NCBI GenBank assembly: GCA_013400115.1
Contig: VXBP01004622.1
Location: forward strand, 1,359,008-1,423,007
Origin: Rhinopomastus cyanomelas
Lineage: Eukaryota; Chordata; Aves; Bucerotiformes; Rhinopomastidae
Length of the DNA: 64,000 nucleotides
Direction: 5' to 3'
The notes under the pieces are model-generated. The model was not told where the DNA came from and searched no databases. It was given only the letters and a program-made list of their open reading frames with translations. The position numbers were made by a program, and so were the translations under genes. Shown in pieces: positions 1 to 11,400 of the stretch; within the stretch, counting starts at the first letter, position 1, and each line of letters starts with the position of its first letter.

Positions 1-84
1 CCCCCGCCACCCCCTCGGCAGCCCCGGCCCCGCTCCGCCCCGCGCCGCGCCCGCCGCTCCGCTCGGCTCCAGCATGCCCGGAGG
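1..84 (+). promoter_or_regulatory. ANKRD13B 5' UTR / CpG-rich promoter edge
   Basis: The first 84 bases are extremely C+G rich with many CpGs and no TATA box, as expected for the downstream edge of a CpG-island promoter. The true transcription start lies here or to the left of the window. An upstream ATG at 74 (A at -3) is out of frame with the main ATG at 85 and overlaps it. Confidence 0.6.
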
Positions 85-3000
85 ATGCTCGCGTCTTGCT
101 CAGGCAGGAAGGGGCCGGAGGGCAGGTACCCGCTGCACTACCTCGTCTGGCACAACCGAGCCCGGGACCTGGACCGGGAGCTCAGCGCCAAGCAGGTGCG
201 GTGGCCGGGAATTGCGGGGGAAAATAGCCTGGGGATGGGGGGCGCCCCACACACACCCTCCCGGAGCACGGCCCGGTTCGGCTCGGGCTGATGCAATGCT
301 GCTGGGATGCAGCTGGGTTTGGGATGAGGATGATGAGGATGCAGAAGGGGGTTAGGTGTCCCCCACCGAGGGACTGGCGGGGCTCTGTCCGTTACCCCCT
401 GAGTGGGTGCCGGCTGCCCCCGTGGGGGGTGATTGGAGCGGTGGGTCCCAGCCGCAGGTCCCCGCATCCCTCCGCATCCCTCTCCACGTGTCACCGGCTC
501 GCCGACAGGCCCCTGCAGGTCCTCAGTATCCCCGACCCACACCCAGCTCGGGGTGCTGCCAGCCTCACTGGGGTGCAGCCTCCAGCCCCTCTCCTACCTC
601 ATGCTGTGCCCCTCTCGGAGTGGGGGGGGGGGGNCCCAGGAGACAAGACGGGCACTTCTCCGGGGATGGGGGGGACCCGCCGTGCCCCCAGCTTGGGAAA
701 TCCCCTCGGCCGTCGGGGACGGAGCGAGGCTGCAGGCGCATCCCCAGGCGGGTTCTCAGCCTCCCTCTCCCCCGTGGCGTTGCCGTTCAGGTAATTAAAG
801 CCCTAGCCCGAAGACGCAGGAATCCGCAGGCGCTGGCGAAGGCCGGTGCCAGGCTGTGCTGAGCATCCCCCCTGGCTCCTGCCCCGCCAGGGATCCCACA
901 AATGCACCGTAACGGGGGCCCGTCGCGGCGTGATGCTCCCGCCGGGATGCAGGCGATGGCTCCCGCCACACCCGCTTCCATTGTGGGGCCAACTGGGGGG
1001 GCTGCGCCAGCATCGCCTCAGCCCCCCACCCCATCGCCGCTGTGTTTATTTCCGTGATAATTTGGGGTCATTTCTCCCTGGAGCCTGGCGCTGCCGAGAT
1101 CAAAGCTGGGCGCAGGTGGGTGCGGGGAGATGGAGGGGCTGCAAGCTCTGCTTTCCTGCAGAGGGGCTTTCTAACCCACCCCCAACCCTAACCCTGTGCC
1201 TGGAGAGCAGAGGGTCTCTGCCATGGCCCCGGCTGCCATTTGCAGGCCAAGAGCAGAGGTGGCCCTGTGTGCAGCCCAGTGGTGCTCAGGGTGGCCCAAG
1301 GGTGCTGCAGACCAGACCCCAGGCCAGGTGGGGGTTTGGGGAAGGGAGGTGGGAGCCAGGCTGAACTCCCACCTCTGTCCAGGGCATCTGGGGACACAGC
1401 TCACCCCTTCTGCCTACCACAGCATCCCCCAGATCCGCAGGTCAGGGGTGGAGCTCTGTGGTGCTGGGGGCTGAGTGTCCCCCACCCGAGAGCTCTGCCC
1501 ACCCACCGCTCCAGAGACCTATGTGGGGTCAGGGGCGCTACATGGAGCCCCTCACCACATGCAAGTGTTTGTGGTCAGGACGTGCTGGGGCAGCTGGCAG
1601 TGATGTTTCTCCCTGTGTCCCCATAATGGCCCTGTGTGGGTCACCCCTGAATTGTCACCGTGAGCTCCTGTCCACTCTTGCCTCCACGTGGGCAGCAAGG
1701 GCCAGCGGAACCCTATGGTGGGGACAGCACAAGGTCGTGGCAGGCAGTGGCACAGAGCCCACTGTGCCAGGACACCCCACACCACAACCTGCCCCATTAC
1801 TCATGGCAAGGAGCTGGGGCCGTGCAAGGACATCAGTGCCCAGGACCACCTCCCTGTGCTAGACTATGTCCCCTTCTGCCACCCGGTAGCAGGTGCTGAG
1901 GTCCCCTAAGCCTGGGACAACCCCAGTAGTGGGGCTGTGTGGTGCCACATGCCCAGCTGGCACTGGAGGAGCAGCTGAGCTGCATCCTGTGCTGCACCAC
2001 TGCCATCCTGAAGCCATCTCCCTGTCCCCATCCCCAGTGTGTGTCATGGACCTGTAATGGGCAGCGCTCAGAGGTCTGTGATGTTGTCCCCAAGCCGGAG
2101 CCATCCCAGCACCAGGACCCAGAACCCAGAACCAAGCTCTTGCTGATAAAACTGGGTCATGCCACATCCCTGGGGTTTGGCTCAGGCACTGCGTCCCCAG
2201 GGTGGGGACCCTTATCCTGCCCGGTGCTGGGGTAGGGCTGTGGCTGGGGACCCTGCTGAGCCTGCGGCACCCGTTTCCCGGCTGGGGGGCGATTGCTTTA
2301 ATTAGAGTCATTTCATTAGCGCAATTAAGAAACAGCAGTCGCCTGGAGAGTGTTAGAACAGCATGTCGGGAAACTGGGGGACTGTTCTGCTCTGCTGGTG
2401 TGGGCAGCCTGGGGGTGTCCCCCTGCCTGGTGAGCCCCTGGGGATGAGGGGTACAGGGTTGTTCACCAGCCCAAGCAGGGATGGGCACACCCCTGGGGCA
2501 CAGGGACTGCAGGAGGTGCCCAAGATTGAGGCAGGGACTTGCTGTGGGTGAGATCCTGGGCATCACAGAGCCCACACCCCAGCCCTGCCCAGCCCCAAAC
2601 ACCTCCAGGGTGCCTGATCCTAGCTGGCACCTTTGAGTCCTGCACCCCAGGTTTATCATCCGAGAAACAGCATCCCCAAATCCTGTGGCATGATTTGGGG
2701 GTCATTCCTACTGCCTTCTGCCCTGGCAGCATCCAACTGCCCCCCTCTCTGGGCACGAGGCTTCTGCCCTGGCTGGGTGCTGGGAGTGCAGAAACTGGAC
2801 CCCCCCAACACTCCATCAGACCCCAGACTGTGTTCCAAGCTCTGAGCAGGGTCCAATGCTGCACCCCACATGGGGAACAAGGCCTGTGGGTGCTTGGGGT
2901 GCTGCTGCTGGCAGGCGAGGATTCCTCGGGGCTGGCTGGGTGCCAGGCTCTGGGCTTGGCACAAACAGTCACAGCCCCAACGCGCGGCTCCCCAGGGCCC

Positions 3001-6000
3001 GGGGATCCTCCTAGCAGCCGCTCCGCTCACGCAGCCGCCCACCCCCAGCTCAGGCAGGGGAACACGTGCGCCCGCTGCAGCCCACGGCGCCCGCCGAGCT
3101 CTGGGCCATGGTGGGGGGGCGCTGCCAGCAGCTGCTGCCTGGCAACTGGGCAGCAGCCCCAACCCCCCCAAACCTCCAAATCCCAGAAGTGGGGGCTTTT
3201 CCTGAGCTGACAGCTGCATCAAGCTGTGCAGAGCTCTGTGCACCATGCTGGAGGCATCTGTGCCCCCCATTGCCATTCCTTGCAGTGCCAGCTCAGCCTG
3301 ACCCTGCTGAGCCATTGCTGGGTGCTGCAGCCACGTTCTCGCCATGGGTCTGGCTGTGGGGAGCAGGGAGAGCCTTTTGGGGTGCATCTCTTGGGGAAGT
3401 TCAGGGATGGGAATGCTCTCTGAGACACTGTCAAACTACTGCTTGCCCTGACTGGAAGCTTCACACCTGCAAGAGGGCTCTGAGTGACAAGGTCCAGCCA
3501 CTCCAGTGATCTCTGAGCCCCCCTTCCCCTCCTGGCAGGCCGACATTGAGCAGCTGGACCCCCGAGGACGCACCCCACTGCACCTGGCCACCACGCTGGG
3601 CCACCTCGAGTGTGCCAGGGTGCTGCTGAAGCATGGAGCTGATGTGGGCAAGGAGAACCGCAGCGGCTGGACAGGTGAGATGGGGGATCCCTGCCTCTGT
3701 CCTCTATCAAATGGCACGGGCACAGGTGTGGGTATGGGCACACGCAACCTGGTGCTGCAGCTCTCCAGGGGACAGCTCTCACGTTGTGGTTACATGCACT
3801 TGGCTCTAGAGCAGTGCCCTGCTTAGCTGCGCCATGCTGTGCCATGCTGCACCATGCTGTGCCATGCCGTGCTCCTGGGCACTGTCCCCCTGTGCCCTGC
3901 AGTCCTGCAGGAGGCTGTGAGCACCCGTGACCTGGAGCTGGTGCAGCTGGTCCTGCGGTACCGTGACTACCAGAGAGCCATCAAGCGGCTGGCTGGGATC
4001 CCCATCCTGCTGGAGAAGCTGCGGAAGGTACCTCCATGCAGCAGGGACCACCAAGCCCAGGCTGGGGGATGCCAGCCACAGGCTCCTTCTGACCCCACTG
4101 TGCTCCCCGCAGGCCCAGGACTTCTACGTGGAGATGAAGTGGGAGTTCACCAGCTGGGGTAAGCTCAGGGCAGGGAGTTTTCCAGCCCCAGGATCCATCC
4201 CAGAACAGGGAGACACCTAGCTCCTTGCCCTCCCTACACCCAAAAGCCTCCAGACCCCCACCCCAGCAAGGTGTTGGGTTCCCCACATAGCTCAGCACTG
4301 GCAGCCACTCGGGGGTGCAGGGTGGCCCCATCTGTGTCTGGGCTATCACTGTCTCTCCGCAGTGCCGCTGGTGTCCAAGATCTGCCCCAGTGACACCTAC
4401 AAGGTGTGGAAGAGTGGCCAGAACCTGCGGGTGGACACCACGCTGCTGGGCTTCGACCATATGACCTGGCAGCGGGGCAACCGCAGCTTTGTCTTTCGGG
4501 GACAAGGTGAGCTGGTACCGGGGTCCCCCCTACTGCCCTCACTGGGGAGCACTGGCAGAGCCCCTCGGCACTGCAGTGGGGGTGGGTGATGTGGTGAGGA
4601 CTGGCTGTGCACTGCTGACCTCTCTCCCCACAGACACCAGTGCAGTGGTGATGGAGATTGACCATGACCGGCGGGTTGTCTACTCGGAGACGCTGGCCCT
4701 GGCCAGCCACGACCAGGAGGTGCTGCTGGCTGCTGTGCAGCCCACCGAGGAGCAGGTGATGGGGCGCCTGACGGCCCCCGTCGTCACCACCCAGCTTGAC
4801 ACCAAGAACATCGCTTTTGAGAGGTGGGCTGGAGGCGGCACCAAGACCCCTGCTCCATTCTGGGAAAGCCCCCACTGCAGGTGCTCACAGCCTGAGCTGT
4901 GTGAGCGAGACCACCCGTTGCTCACAGTGCCCTGTTGTCACCCCAGGAACAAATCTGGGATCCTGGGCTGGAGGAGCGAGAAGACGGAGATGGTGAATGG
5001 GTATGAGGCCAAGGTAAGGGGCAGGGTAGGGTTGAGCAGCCTGGAGGGGTATGGCTGCTTGTGGGTGGGGGGTACCCACCTCTGTCATCCCCCTCATCCT
5101 TGGCCAGGTCTATGGTGCATCCAACGTGGAGCTGATCACGCGGACACGGACCGAGCACCTCTCAGACCAGCACAAGGGGAAGAGCAAAGGTGGGTCCAGT
5201 GTGGGGCTGGGGGGTGCAATGCTCTGAGTCACCCCTGGCCCTCACCCGCTCCTCTCCTGCAGGCAGCAAAACCCCCTTGCAATCCTTCCTGGGCATCGCT
5301 GAGCAGCACGTGGGGCCCAACAATGGGGTGAGTGTCCCAGGGGTATGGGGTATGGGGTGTCTCCACAGTGGGACTCCCCCCACCTTTCACCCCATGGGGC
5401 CGCCCTGCAGACACTGATCACGCAGACGCTGAGCCACGCCAACCCCACTGCCATCACCCCCGAGGAGTACTTCAACCCCAACTTCGAGCTGGGCAACAGG
5501 GACATGGGGCGGCCCATGGAGCTCACCACCAAGACACAGAAGTGAGTGGGACGGGAAAGAGTAGACTGGGGGGACCCCCCCGACTCCCCTCTGACAGCTG
5601 CAGAGCCCCTGAGAGTTGGGGGGGTGGTGGCAGCCAGGGGGTCTCCAGCCTGGCGCCTGTCCCCATCAGGTTCAAGGCGAAGTTGTGGCTATGCGAGGAC
5701 CACCCGCTGTCCCTCTGCGAGCAGGTTGCCCCCATCATCGACCTCATGGCAATAAGCAACGCACTCTTTGCCAAGCTGCGGGATTTCATCACGCTGCGCC
5801 TCCCGCCCGGCTTCCCCGTCAAGATCGGTACGGGCCGGGGGGTCTGTGGGGCCGCTGCCGCTGGCACAGCCCGCTTCCCTCCCTGCTTCGTGTTTTTCCC
5901 CTCCCTGTTCCCACAGAAATCCCCATCTTTCACATCCTCAACGCCCGCATCACCTTCGGGAACCTCAACGGGTGTGACGAGCCCGTCAGCTCCCTGCGGC

Positions 6001-6899
6001 ACAGCCCCAGCAGCGAGGCCCCGTCGCCCAGCAGCGACTCGTCCAGCGTCAGCAGCTCCAGCTCCCTCAGTAGGTGCTGGGGTGGCAGCGGGCACACAGG
6101 TGATGGTACCGGTGGGGGGTGCCCGGCCCTGCCAGCACCCATTTCCCTGCAGCCTCATGCCGGGCGTGCGAGATGGACCCGGCGCTGTTTGAGGTGCCGC
6201 GGGGGTACAACGTGGTGGGCACCCACCAGGACGCGCTGCGGGAGGATGAGGATGATCTGCTGCAGTTTGCCATCCAGCAGAGCCTGCTGGAAGCGGGCAG
6301 CGAGTACGACCAGGTGGGCACTGCCACACCCCCGTTCTACTGCCCGTCCTGTCCTGGTGCTGCCCTGGGATGCTCCCACCACTGTGCCCCATCCCTGCAT
6401 CTCGCAGACGTGGGTCAGCTCATGTCCACAGTGAGCTGTGGGGAGGGAGGGGATTTTGGGGTGTTGGACTTGGGGGGGAAGCCACCCTCTGAGCCCACCC
6501 CCTGTGCCACCATCCAAGGTCACCATTTGGGAAGCTCTGACCAACAGCAAACCGGGCACCCACCCACTGTCACACGAGGGCCGCCGAGGAGACAGGTCGG
6601 TAAGGTCCGGCCAGTCCCCGCTGAGGGGAGTGGGAGGGGGTGCCAGCACCACAGGGACCTCCGCTGAGCCCCTGCTGCCCCCCAGGACTCCCCAGCACAC
6701 GGCGGTCCCCCGGCCCCCCGTCACCCCGGCCCCGGGAGGGGGCGGTGGGGGGCCCAGCACCCTGTTCCCCAGCTACGCGGAGCAGCTGCGCCTGGCCATG
6801 GCCCTGTCGGCGCGGGAGCAGGAGGAAGCCGAGCGCCGGACACGTCAGGAGGAAGAGGAGCTGCAGCGTATCCTGCAGCTCTCACTGACGGAGAAATGA
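85..6899 (+). CDS. ANKRD13B: ANKRD13B, ankyrin repeat domain-containing protein 13B (complete, 15 exons)
   Basis: Coding exons read from splice sites and continuous phase: 85-195, 3539-3674, 3903-4027, 4113-4158, 4363-4506, 4634-4823, 4947-5013, 5108-5189, 5263-5327, 5411-5541, 5670-5827, 5917-6069, 6153-6313, 6519-6595, 6686-6899. They join to 1860 nt (619 residues plus stop); human ANKRD13B is about 626. The start at 85 gives the family N-terminus (KGPEGRYPLHYLVWHNR). Ankyrin repeats lie around residues 20-100 (GRTPLHLATTLGHLECARVL). The ANKRD13 'GPCR-chaperone' region follows (SKICPSDTYKVWKSGQNLR, FELGNRDMGRPMEL). A serine-rich linker is near residue 460, then ubiquitin-interacting motifs: LLQFAIQQSLLEA, EQLRLAMALSA, ELQRILQLSL. 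From family knowledge, these proteins bind Lys63-linked ubiquitin on internalised receptors at the plasma membrane and endosomes. B is chosen over A/C/D from sequence similarity and from the CORO6-SSH2 neighbours. The junction of the last two exons is the only uncertain one. Confidence 0.95.
196..3538 (+). other. ANKRD13B intron 1 (3.3 kb), no gene seen
   Basis: A GC-rich intron between donor CAG|GTGCGG and acceptor CTGGCAG|GCC. It contains a G run ending in the ambiguous base at 634. I find no exon that would keep the family protein sequence. Small AT-rich islands with TAAT-type cores stand out near 783-800, 1040-1078 and 2280-2345. Long open frames here are a by-product of high GC. Confidence 0.8.
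634..634. other. Ambiguous base (N) after a 12-G run
   Basis: Positions 622-633 are all G and 634 is N. This is an unresolved homopolymer in the assembly; the true run length is unknown. It lies in an intron and does not affect the coding call. Confidence 0.9.
3831..3873 (+). repeat. 10-bp tandem repeat (GCCATGCTGT unit)
   Basis: About four copies of a GCCATGCTGT-like decamer, slightly diverged (GCCATGCTGC, ACCATGCTGT, GCCATGCCGT), at the 3' end of ANKRD13B intron 2. The array ends about 30 bp before the exon 3 acceptor at 3902, so it occupies the branch-point zone. Confidence 0.8.
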
Positions 6900-7895
6900 C
6901 CCCCTGTCCCCACTGAGCCCCCCGAACTGTCCCGGTGGGGATGGGGACACGGCCGATGCTGTGTGTGGGGGCATAGAGAGGGAGCAGGGTGGGGGAAGCC
7001 AGCCCAAGCACTGTGGAGAGCAAATGGGCACAGGGGGTACAGGATTTGGCCCTGGTGTGGGGCAGACGGTTCCCAGAGCTGGGGAGGTACTGGGGTGCAG
7101 TGGTGGGGCTGGTGGCGGACCCTGCAGCAGGGCAGGGTGGGGGTGCAGGACAGCTCTGTAGCTAAGGGGCAGGGACTGTGGTGCGCAAGGGGCAACACTA
7201 TGGACTGCACCCTACCCCTAGGACAGCCCTACATCCCCCAACAGCCCTATGGGGTGCTGCTCAGCCCCTCACCCCAGGAAGGTGGTGGCGGGCACATCTT
7301 GTCCCAGATGATGATGTTGGCCAGTTGATGGGGTCCCAGGATGCCCCCAGAACTGGGGGGCACTGCCCATCCCCCTGAGCTCCCCCTGCCCAGGCGCTAC
7401 CAAGTGCACTTACCCGGGAGCTGCTCTGCCTGCCAGTGTTGGGGGGAAGAGGGGTCCTCAGCCCCCCTGCATCCCACAGCCAGCACAGGACTGCACAGCC
7501 ATCCCCCACCCCAGCACGGGGGGCTGCTGAGGCAGCCAAGGGGGTGCCTACAAGAGGCTGCCCGACATCACATCCCAACCCCTGCTCGCACCATCCCCAC
7601 CCCACCTTGCTCGGATGCCCCCCCTGGCAGCGCTACACCCCCTTGTCCCGGGCACTGCCCCTGAGAGAAACCTTACGTCTAATGGTGCTAACCCCCCCGG
7701 CCTGGGCTGCTCCTCCTTTGCACACTGCGGGGGGGGGGCTGGGGGCTGCAAGGGTGGGGCCAGACTTGCCTCCCACCCTGGGACTTTTCATAGCCGGTGC
7801 CCCCCACCACGCACCCCACAAGCGACGTCTGGGCCGGGGGAGCCTGAGCAGCTCCGACTGCGGCCAACACCAATAAATGCTCTTTAATGTTCGTC
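6900..7895 (+). other. ANKRD13B: ANKRD13B 3' UTR with poly(A) signal
   Basis: Sequence after the TGA at 6897-6899 has no further conserved coding content. A canonical AATAAA at 7872-7877 is followed by a T-rich/GT stretch (CTCTTTAATGTTCG), as expected of a cleavage region near 7890. The UTR is about 1 kb and C-rich. Confidence 0.75.
7872..7877 (+). terminator. ANKRD13B poly(A) signal AATAAA
   Basis: Canonical hexamer at the end of the ANKRD13B 3' UTR, 973 bases after the stop codon. No earlier AATAAA was seen on this strand in the UTR. Confidence 0.75.
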
Positions 7896-7999
7896 CCTCT
7901 CTGCTTGCACTGGGGTGACTGGGCAGGGTGGGGTGCAGGCTGGACCCCCCCACCCAGTGTGGTTGTCCCACGTCCCCCACTCCTCTTGGATCCACCGTG

Positions 8000-8458
8000 T
8001 GGCCGTGGGTGGCCGAGCCCTTTATTAAAGGGGGACCCAAAGAGCTGGTTGGGAGCTCCCACAGAGAGGGTGATGGGGCAGGGGGAGGTTGGGGAACACT
8101 GGGCCGGGGGGATGTAGCACCATACCCAGGAGCATCCTGGCAGGGGCGTGGCCAGCAGCCCCCTGTCTGGGGAGGATGCTGGTCCCCATGGTGGGATGCT
8201 CAGCACCCACAGCCTGTGGCACCACAGGGACCCCCTGGGTGCTGCAATGGGGTGTTGATGTGCGGGCCACCCCAATAGCAGGATGCGACTGATGCCCCTG
8301 TGGGTTGAGGTGGTGGGGGTGGGGGTCAGAGTCCGACCCCCATCCTGCAGCTCCTGGGGAAAGAACATGGCTCTGGGCTCCTGCCCTCTGCGGGGACTTG
8401 GCTTTAATCCCCAGGATGGGGGGCCGGGACAGTCTTTGCCCTGCCCGTGGCCACCGCG
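8000..8458 (-). other. CORO6: CORO6 3' UTR
   Basis: Between the TAG stop (8459-8461) and the predicted cleavage region just beyond the 8021-8026 signal. Short for a 3' UTR, with no coding similarity. Only about 100 bp separate it from the predicted ANKRD13B 3' end. Confidence 0.7.
8021..8026 (-). terminator. CORO6 poly(A) signal (AATAAA on - strand)
   Basis: TTTATT on the + strand, AATAAA on the - strand, 433 bases past the CORO6 stop codon. It faces the ANKRD13B signal at 7872-7877; the two convergent genes have about 143 bp between their signals. Confidence 0.7.
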
Positions 8459-11400
8459 CTAGTCCGTGCCGTTGGTGAACTGGCAGAGTTTGTTCTCCAG
8501 GTCGGAGATTCGCTTCTCCTGCGCTTGGACCGTCTCCTTCAGGGCACGGATCTCCTCCAGCACCTCCTCCAGGGCTGGCCGCTGCGGGGGAACACGGGGT
8601 CACAGAATCATAAAATCAGGGTTGGAAGGGACCTCCAATGGGCATCCAGTCCAACCCCCTTACACCAAGCAGGGCCATCTCTCACCAGACCAGGTTGCCC
8701 AGAGACCCATCCAGCCTGACCCTGAATGGCTCCAGGTATGGGGCCTCTACCACCTCTCTGGGCAGTTCCAGGGATTCCCCACCCTCAGATTCAGGAACTT
8801 TTTCCTCACTCCTAGCCTAAATCTTGCCTTTTCCAGCTTCAAACCGTGGCCCCTCGTCCCATCATTCCCTGCCCTTGTGAACAGTCCTCCCCAGCCTTCT
8901 CAGAGGGTCACCAGGGAGCCCAATCCAGCCCCGCTCAGCCTCACTCGGGGCTGGGGGACAGACCTCCCAGGCCTTCCCCATCCCCAGAGCACTCACCGGG
9001 AGGTCTGGCTCGCAGGTGGAGTGGCTGCGGCGGGGGCCCAGAGGGGGTTTGCTGTCCAGGATGTTCTTCTTGACCACCTTCAGCTCCCGGTTCTTGTTGG
9101 GGACGTAACCATCCCGCAGCGAGATGAGGATGGGCTCTGCATCCTTCCCCGACAGCCACTCGTCTGCCTCCAGGGCCGGCTCGGGCCCCGGCGTGTCCGG
9201 GTACAGGTCGTCCTGGAAGAGGTCTGACTGTGGGGGTGAGGGACACCACGGTTAGACAGAGCACATCCCTCCTCCAGGCCCCACATTGCCCCCAGAGCCC
9301 CCTGGGCTCACCTTGCGCGGCACTGTCATGACGATGGGCTCGCACTTGCGCTCGTGGAGCTTGAAGAACCTGTGCAGGACAGAGGTGGTCAAGGTCTGGC
9401 CACGGGGCACCCCCCCCTCATCCCTCCAGCCGTTACCTAGAATCATAGAATCATAGAATCATAGAATCATAGAATCATTACAGATCGAAAGATCATCAAG
9501 TCCAATCCGCCTGCAACAGCAGGATCACCTAAACCAAATCACACAGGAACCCTTCCAGTCAGGTCTTGAACATCTCCAGTGAGGGAGACTCCACAACCCC
9601 CCTGGGCAGCCTGTTCCAGTGCTCCGTCACCCTCACCGTGAAGAAGTTCCTTCTCAGGTTGATGTGGAACCTCCTATGTTCCAGATTACAACCATTGTCC
9701 TATCACTACATGACACCGAGAACAGCCCAGTGCCATCCTCCTGACACCCACCCCTCAAATATTTGTAGACATTAATGAGGTCACCCCTCAGTCTCCTCTT
9801 CTCCAAGCTAAAGAGACCCAGCTCCCTCAACCTCTCCTCATAAGGGAGGTGCTCCACCTCTCTTATCATCTTTGTTGCCCTACGCTGAACTGTCTCCAGA
9901 AGCTCCACATCCCTCTTGTACTGAGGAGCCCAGAACTGAACACAATACTCCAGGTGTGGTCTCACCAGGGCAGAGTAGAGGGGGAGAAGAACCTCTCTTG
10001 ATCTGCTAACCACCCCTCTTCTAATCCACCCCAGGATGCTGTTGGCCCTCTCGGCCACAAGAGCACATTGCTGGCTCATAGTCATCTTGTTGTCCACCAG
10101 GACCCCCAAGTCCCTTTCCCCTACACTACACTCCAACTGGTCAGTCCCCAGCCTATACTGGTACCTGGGGTTGTTCTTGCCCAGATGCAAGACTCTGCAC
10201 TTACCTGGCGATCTCGCACTTGCTGACGTCCAGCCCGCGCTTGGGCATGAAGCCCATGCCCCGCTGCGGCTCCTTGCTGCTGTAGGTGTTCAGGTAGTGC
10301 ACGTAGGGCGCCTCGTCGGTGATCTCAAAGTACCGGATGCTGCTGTCACCCTGCAGGAGTGGGGTGGGTGTCAGTTGGCCCCAGCACCCCCAGAGATGGG
10401 GTCACACCCCTGACAAGGCCGGGGGTTGCCGTGGTTACCTTCCCGCAGAGGTAGACGATGCTGGAGTCGGCGTCGTAGAAGGGCAGCAGGACCCCGTTGC
10501 TCGTGTCCATCTCCTGCAGGACAATGGGCTCCTCAAAGTTTTTCTGCAGGGTCAGAGCAAGCGGGGGTGGGTGTGAGTGGTAGCCCCACAACCTCCAAAG
10601 CCAGTTAGTCACACATGTTAGCCACAGCACACTGCGGAGACGGGCTTGTCCCCCTCCTCGGGGTTCATGACCCCCTGAGCAGGCAGCTTGGCATGCCCCC
10701 CACCCTAGCATCCCCCACCCCACTTCTGCTCACCAGTATGTCTGGGTGCACCCAGCCCTCCAAGCCCCCCTCCCCACACCTGGCACAGCACGGCACACTT
10801 GGGAACTTGGCATCTTTGGGTGGGGGTGATGCAGGGGGCAAAGGACCGGGGCTGGAAGGGGATGGACACCAAGTTCCCAGGGCAGCACTCCATGCGGCCT
10901 CGTTACCGGGTCCCACAAGCCCAGCTCCCGCTGGCTCATTCTGGTAAAGCCCGTGGTAAAGATGTGTCCTTCCCGCGTGAAGATGGCCCTCACGGGCCTC
11001 AGCCCTTCGTGGGGGGCAAACCTCTCCTGGGGAGGGGGGGAGACAGTCAGCACAGGGCAGGGGAACAGGGGCACAGTGGAGGGGGTCCAGATCTGTCCCC
11101 CAAAGTGGCTGACAAGTCCTGCTCCTGGGGAGCGCAAGAGGATGCTGGGTGGTGCCTGCAGCGTTGGAGAACATCCCTGGCACCCGGGGTCCCTGGGGCG
11201 GCGCCGGCTGGGCAGGAGCCGCTGTCTCGTACCAGGTCCCAGAGGCCCAGCTGCCTCTCACTCATCTTGCTGAAGCCGGTAGTGAAGATCTTGCCATCGG
11301 CCACGAAGATGGCGCGGATGGGCCGGGCGCCGTCATGCGGTTTGTCCTTCTCCTGCGCCGGTCGTTAGCGGGTTAAAACCAAACACAGAGACGCACTGGG

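Noticed and set aside
1180..1196. CCCAACCCTAACCC as interstitial telomere repeat
   Set aside because: Only about two units, below what would distinguish it from chance in C-rich sequence.
1859..2659. 266-codon open frame on the - strand in ANKRD13B intron 1
   Set aside because: No recognisable protein features and no splice or promoter context; a GC-content artefact.
9439..9477. Regular AGAATCAT units as a CRISPR-like or microsatellite array
   Set aside because: These are the expanded 3'-terminal octamer of CR1; no spacers, and the rest of the element follows directly.
9654..10190. 178-codon open frame on the - strand as a host gene
   Set aside because: Its protein is the C-terminal part of the CR1 LINE reverse-transcriptase ORF and it is flanked by the CR1 3' tail; it is transposon sequence within CORO6 intron 7.
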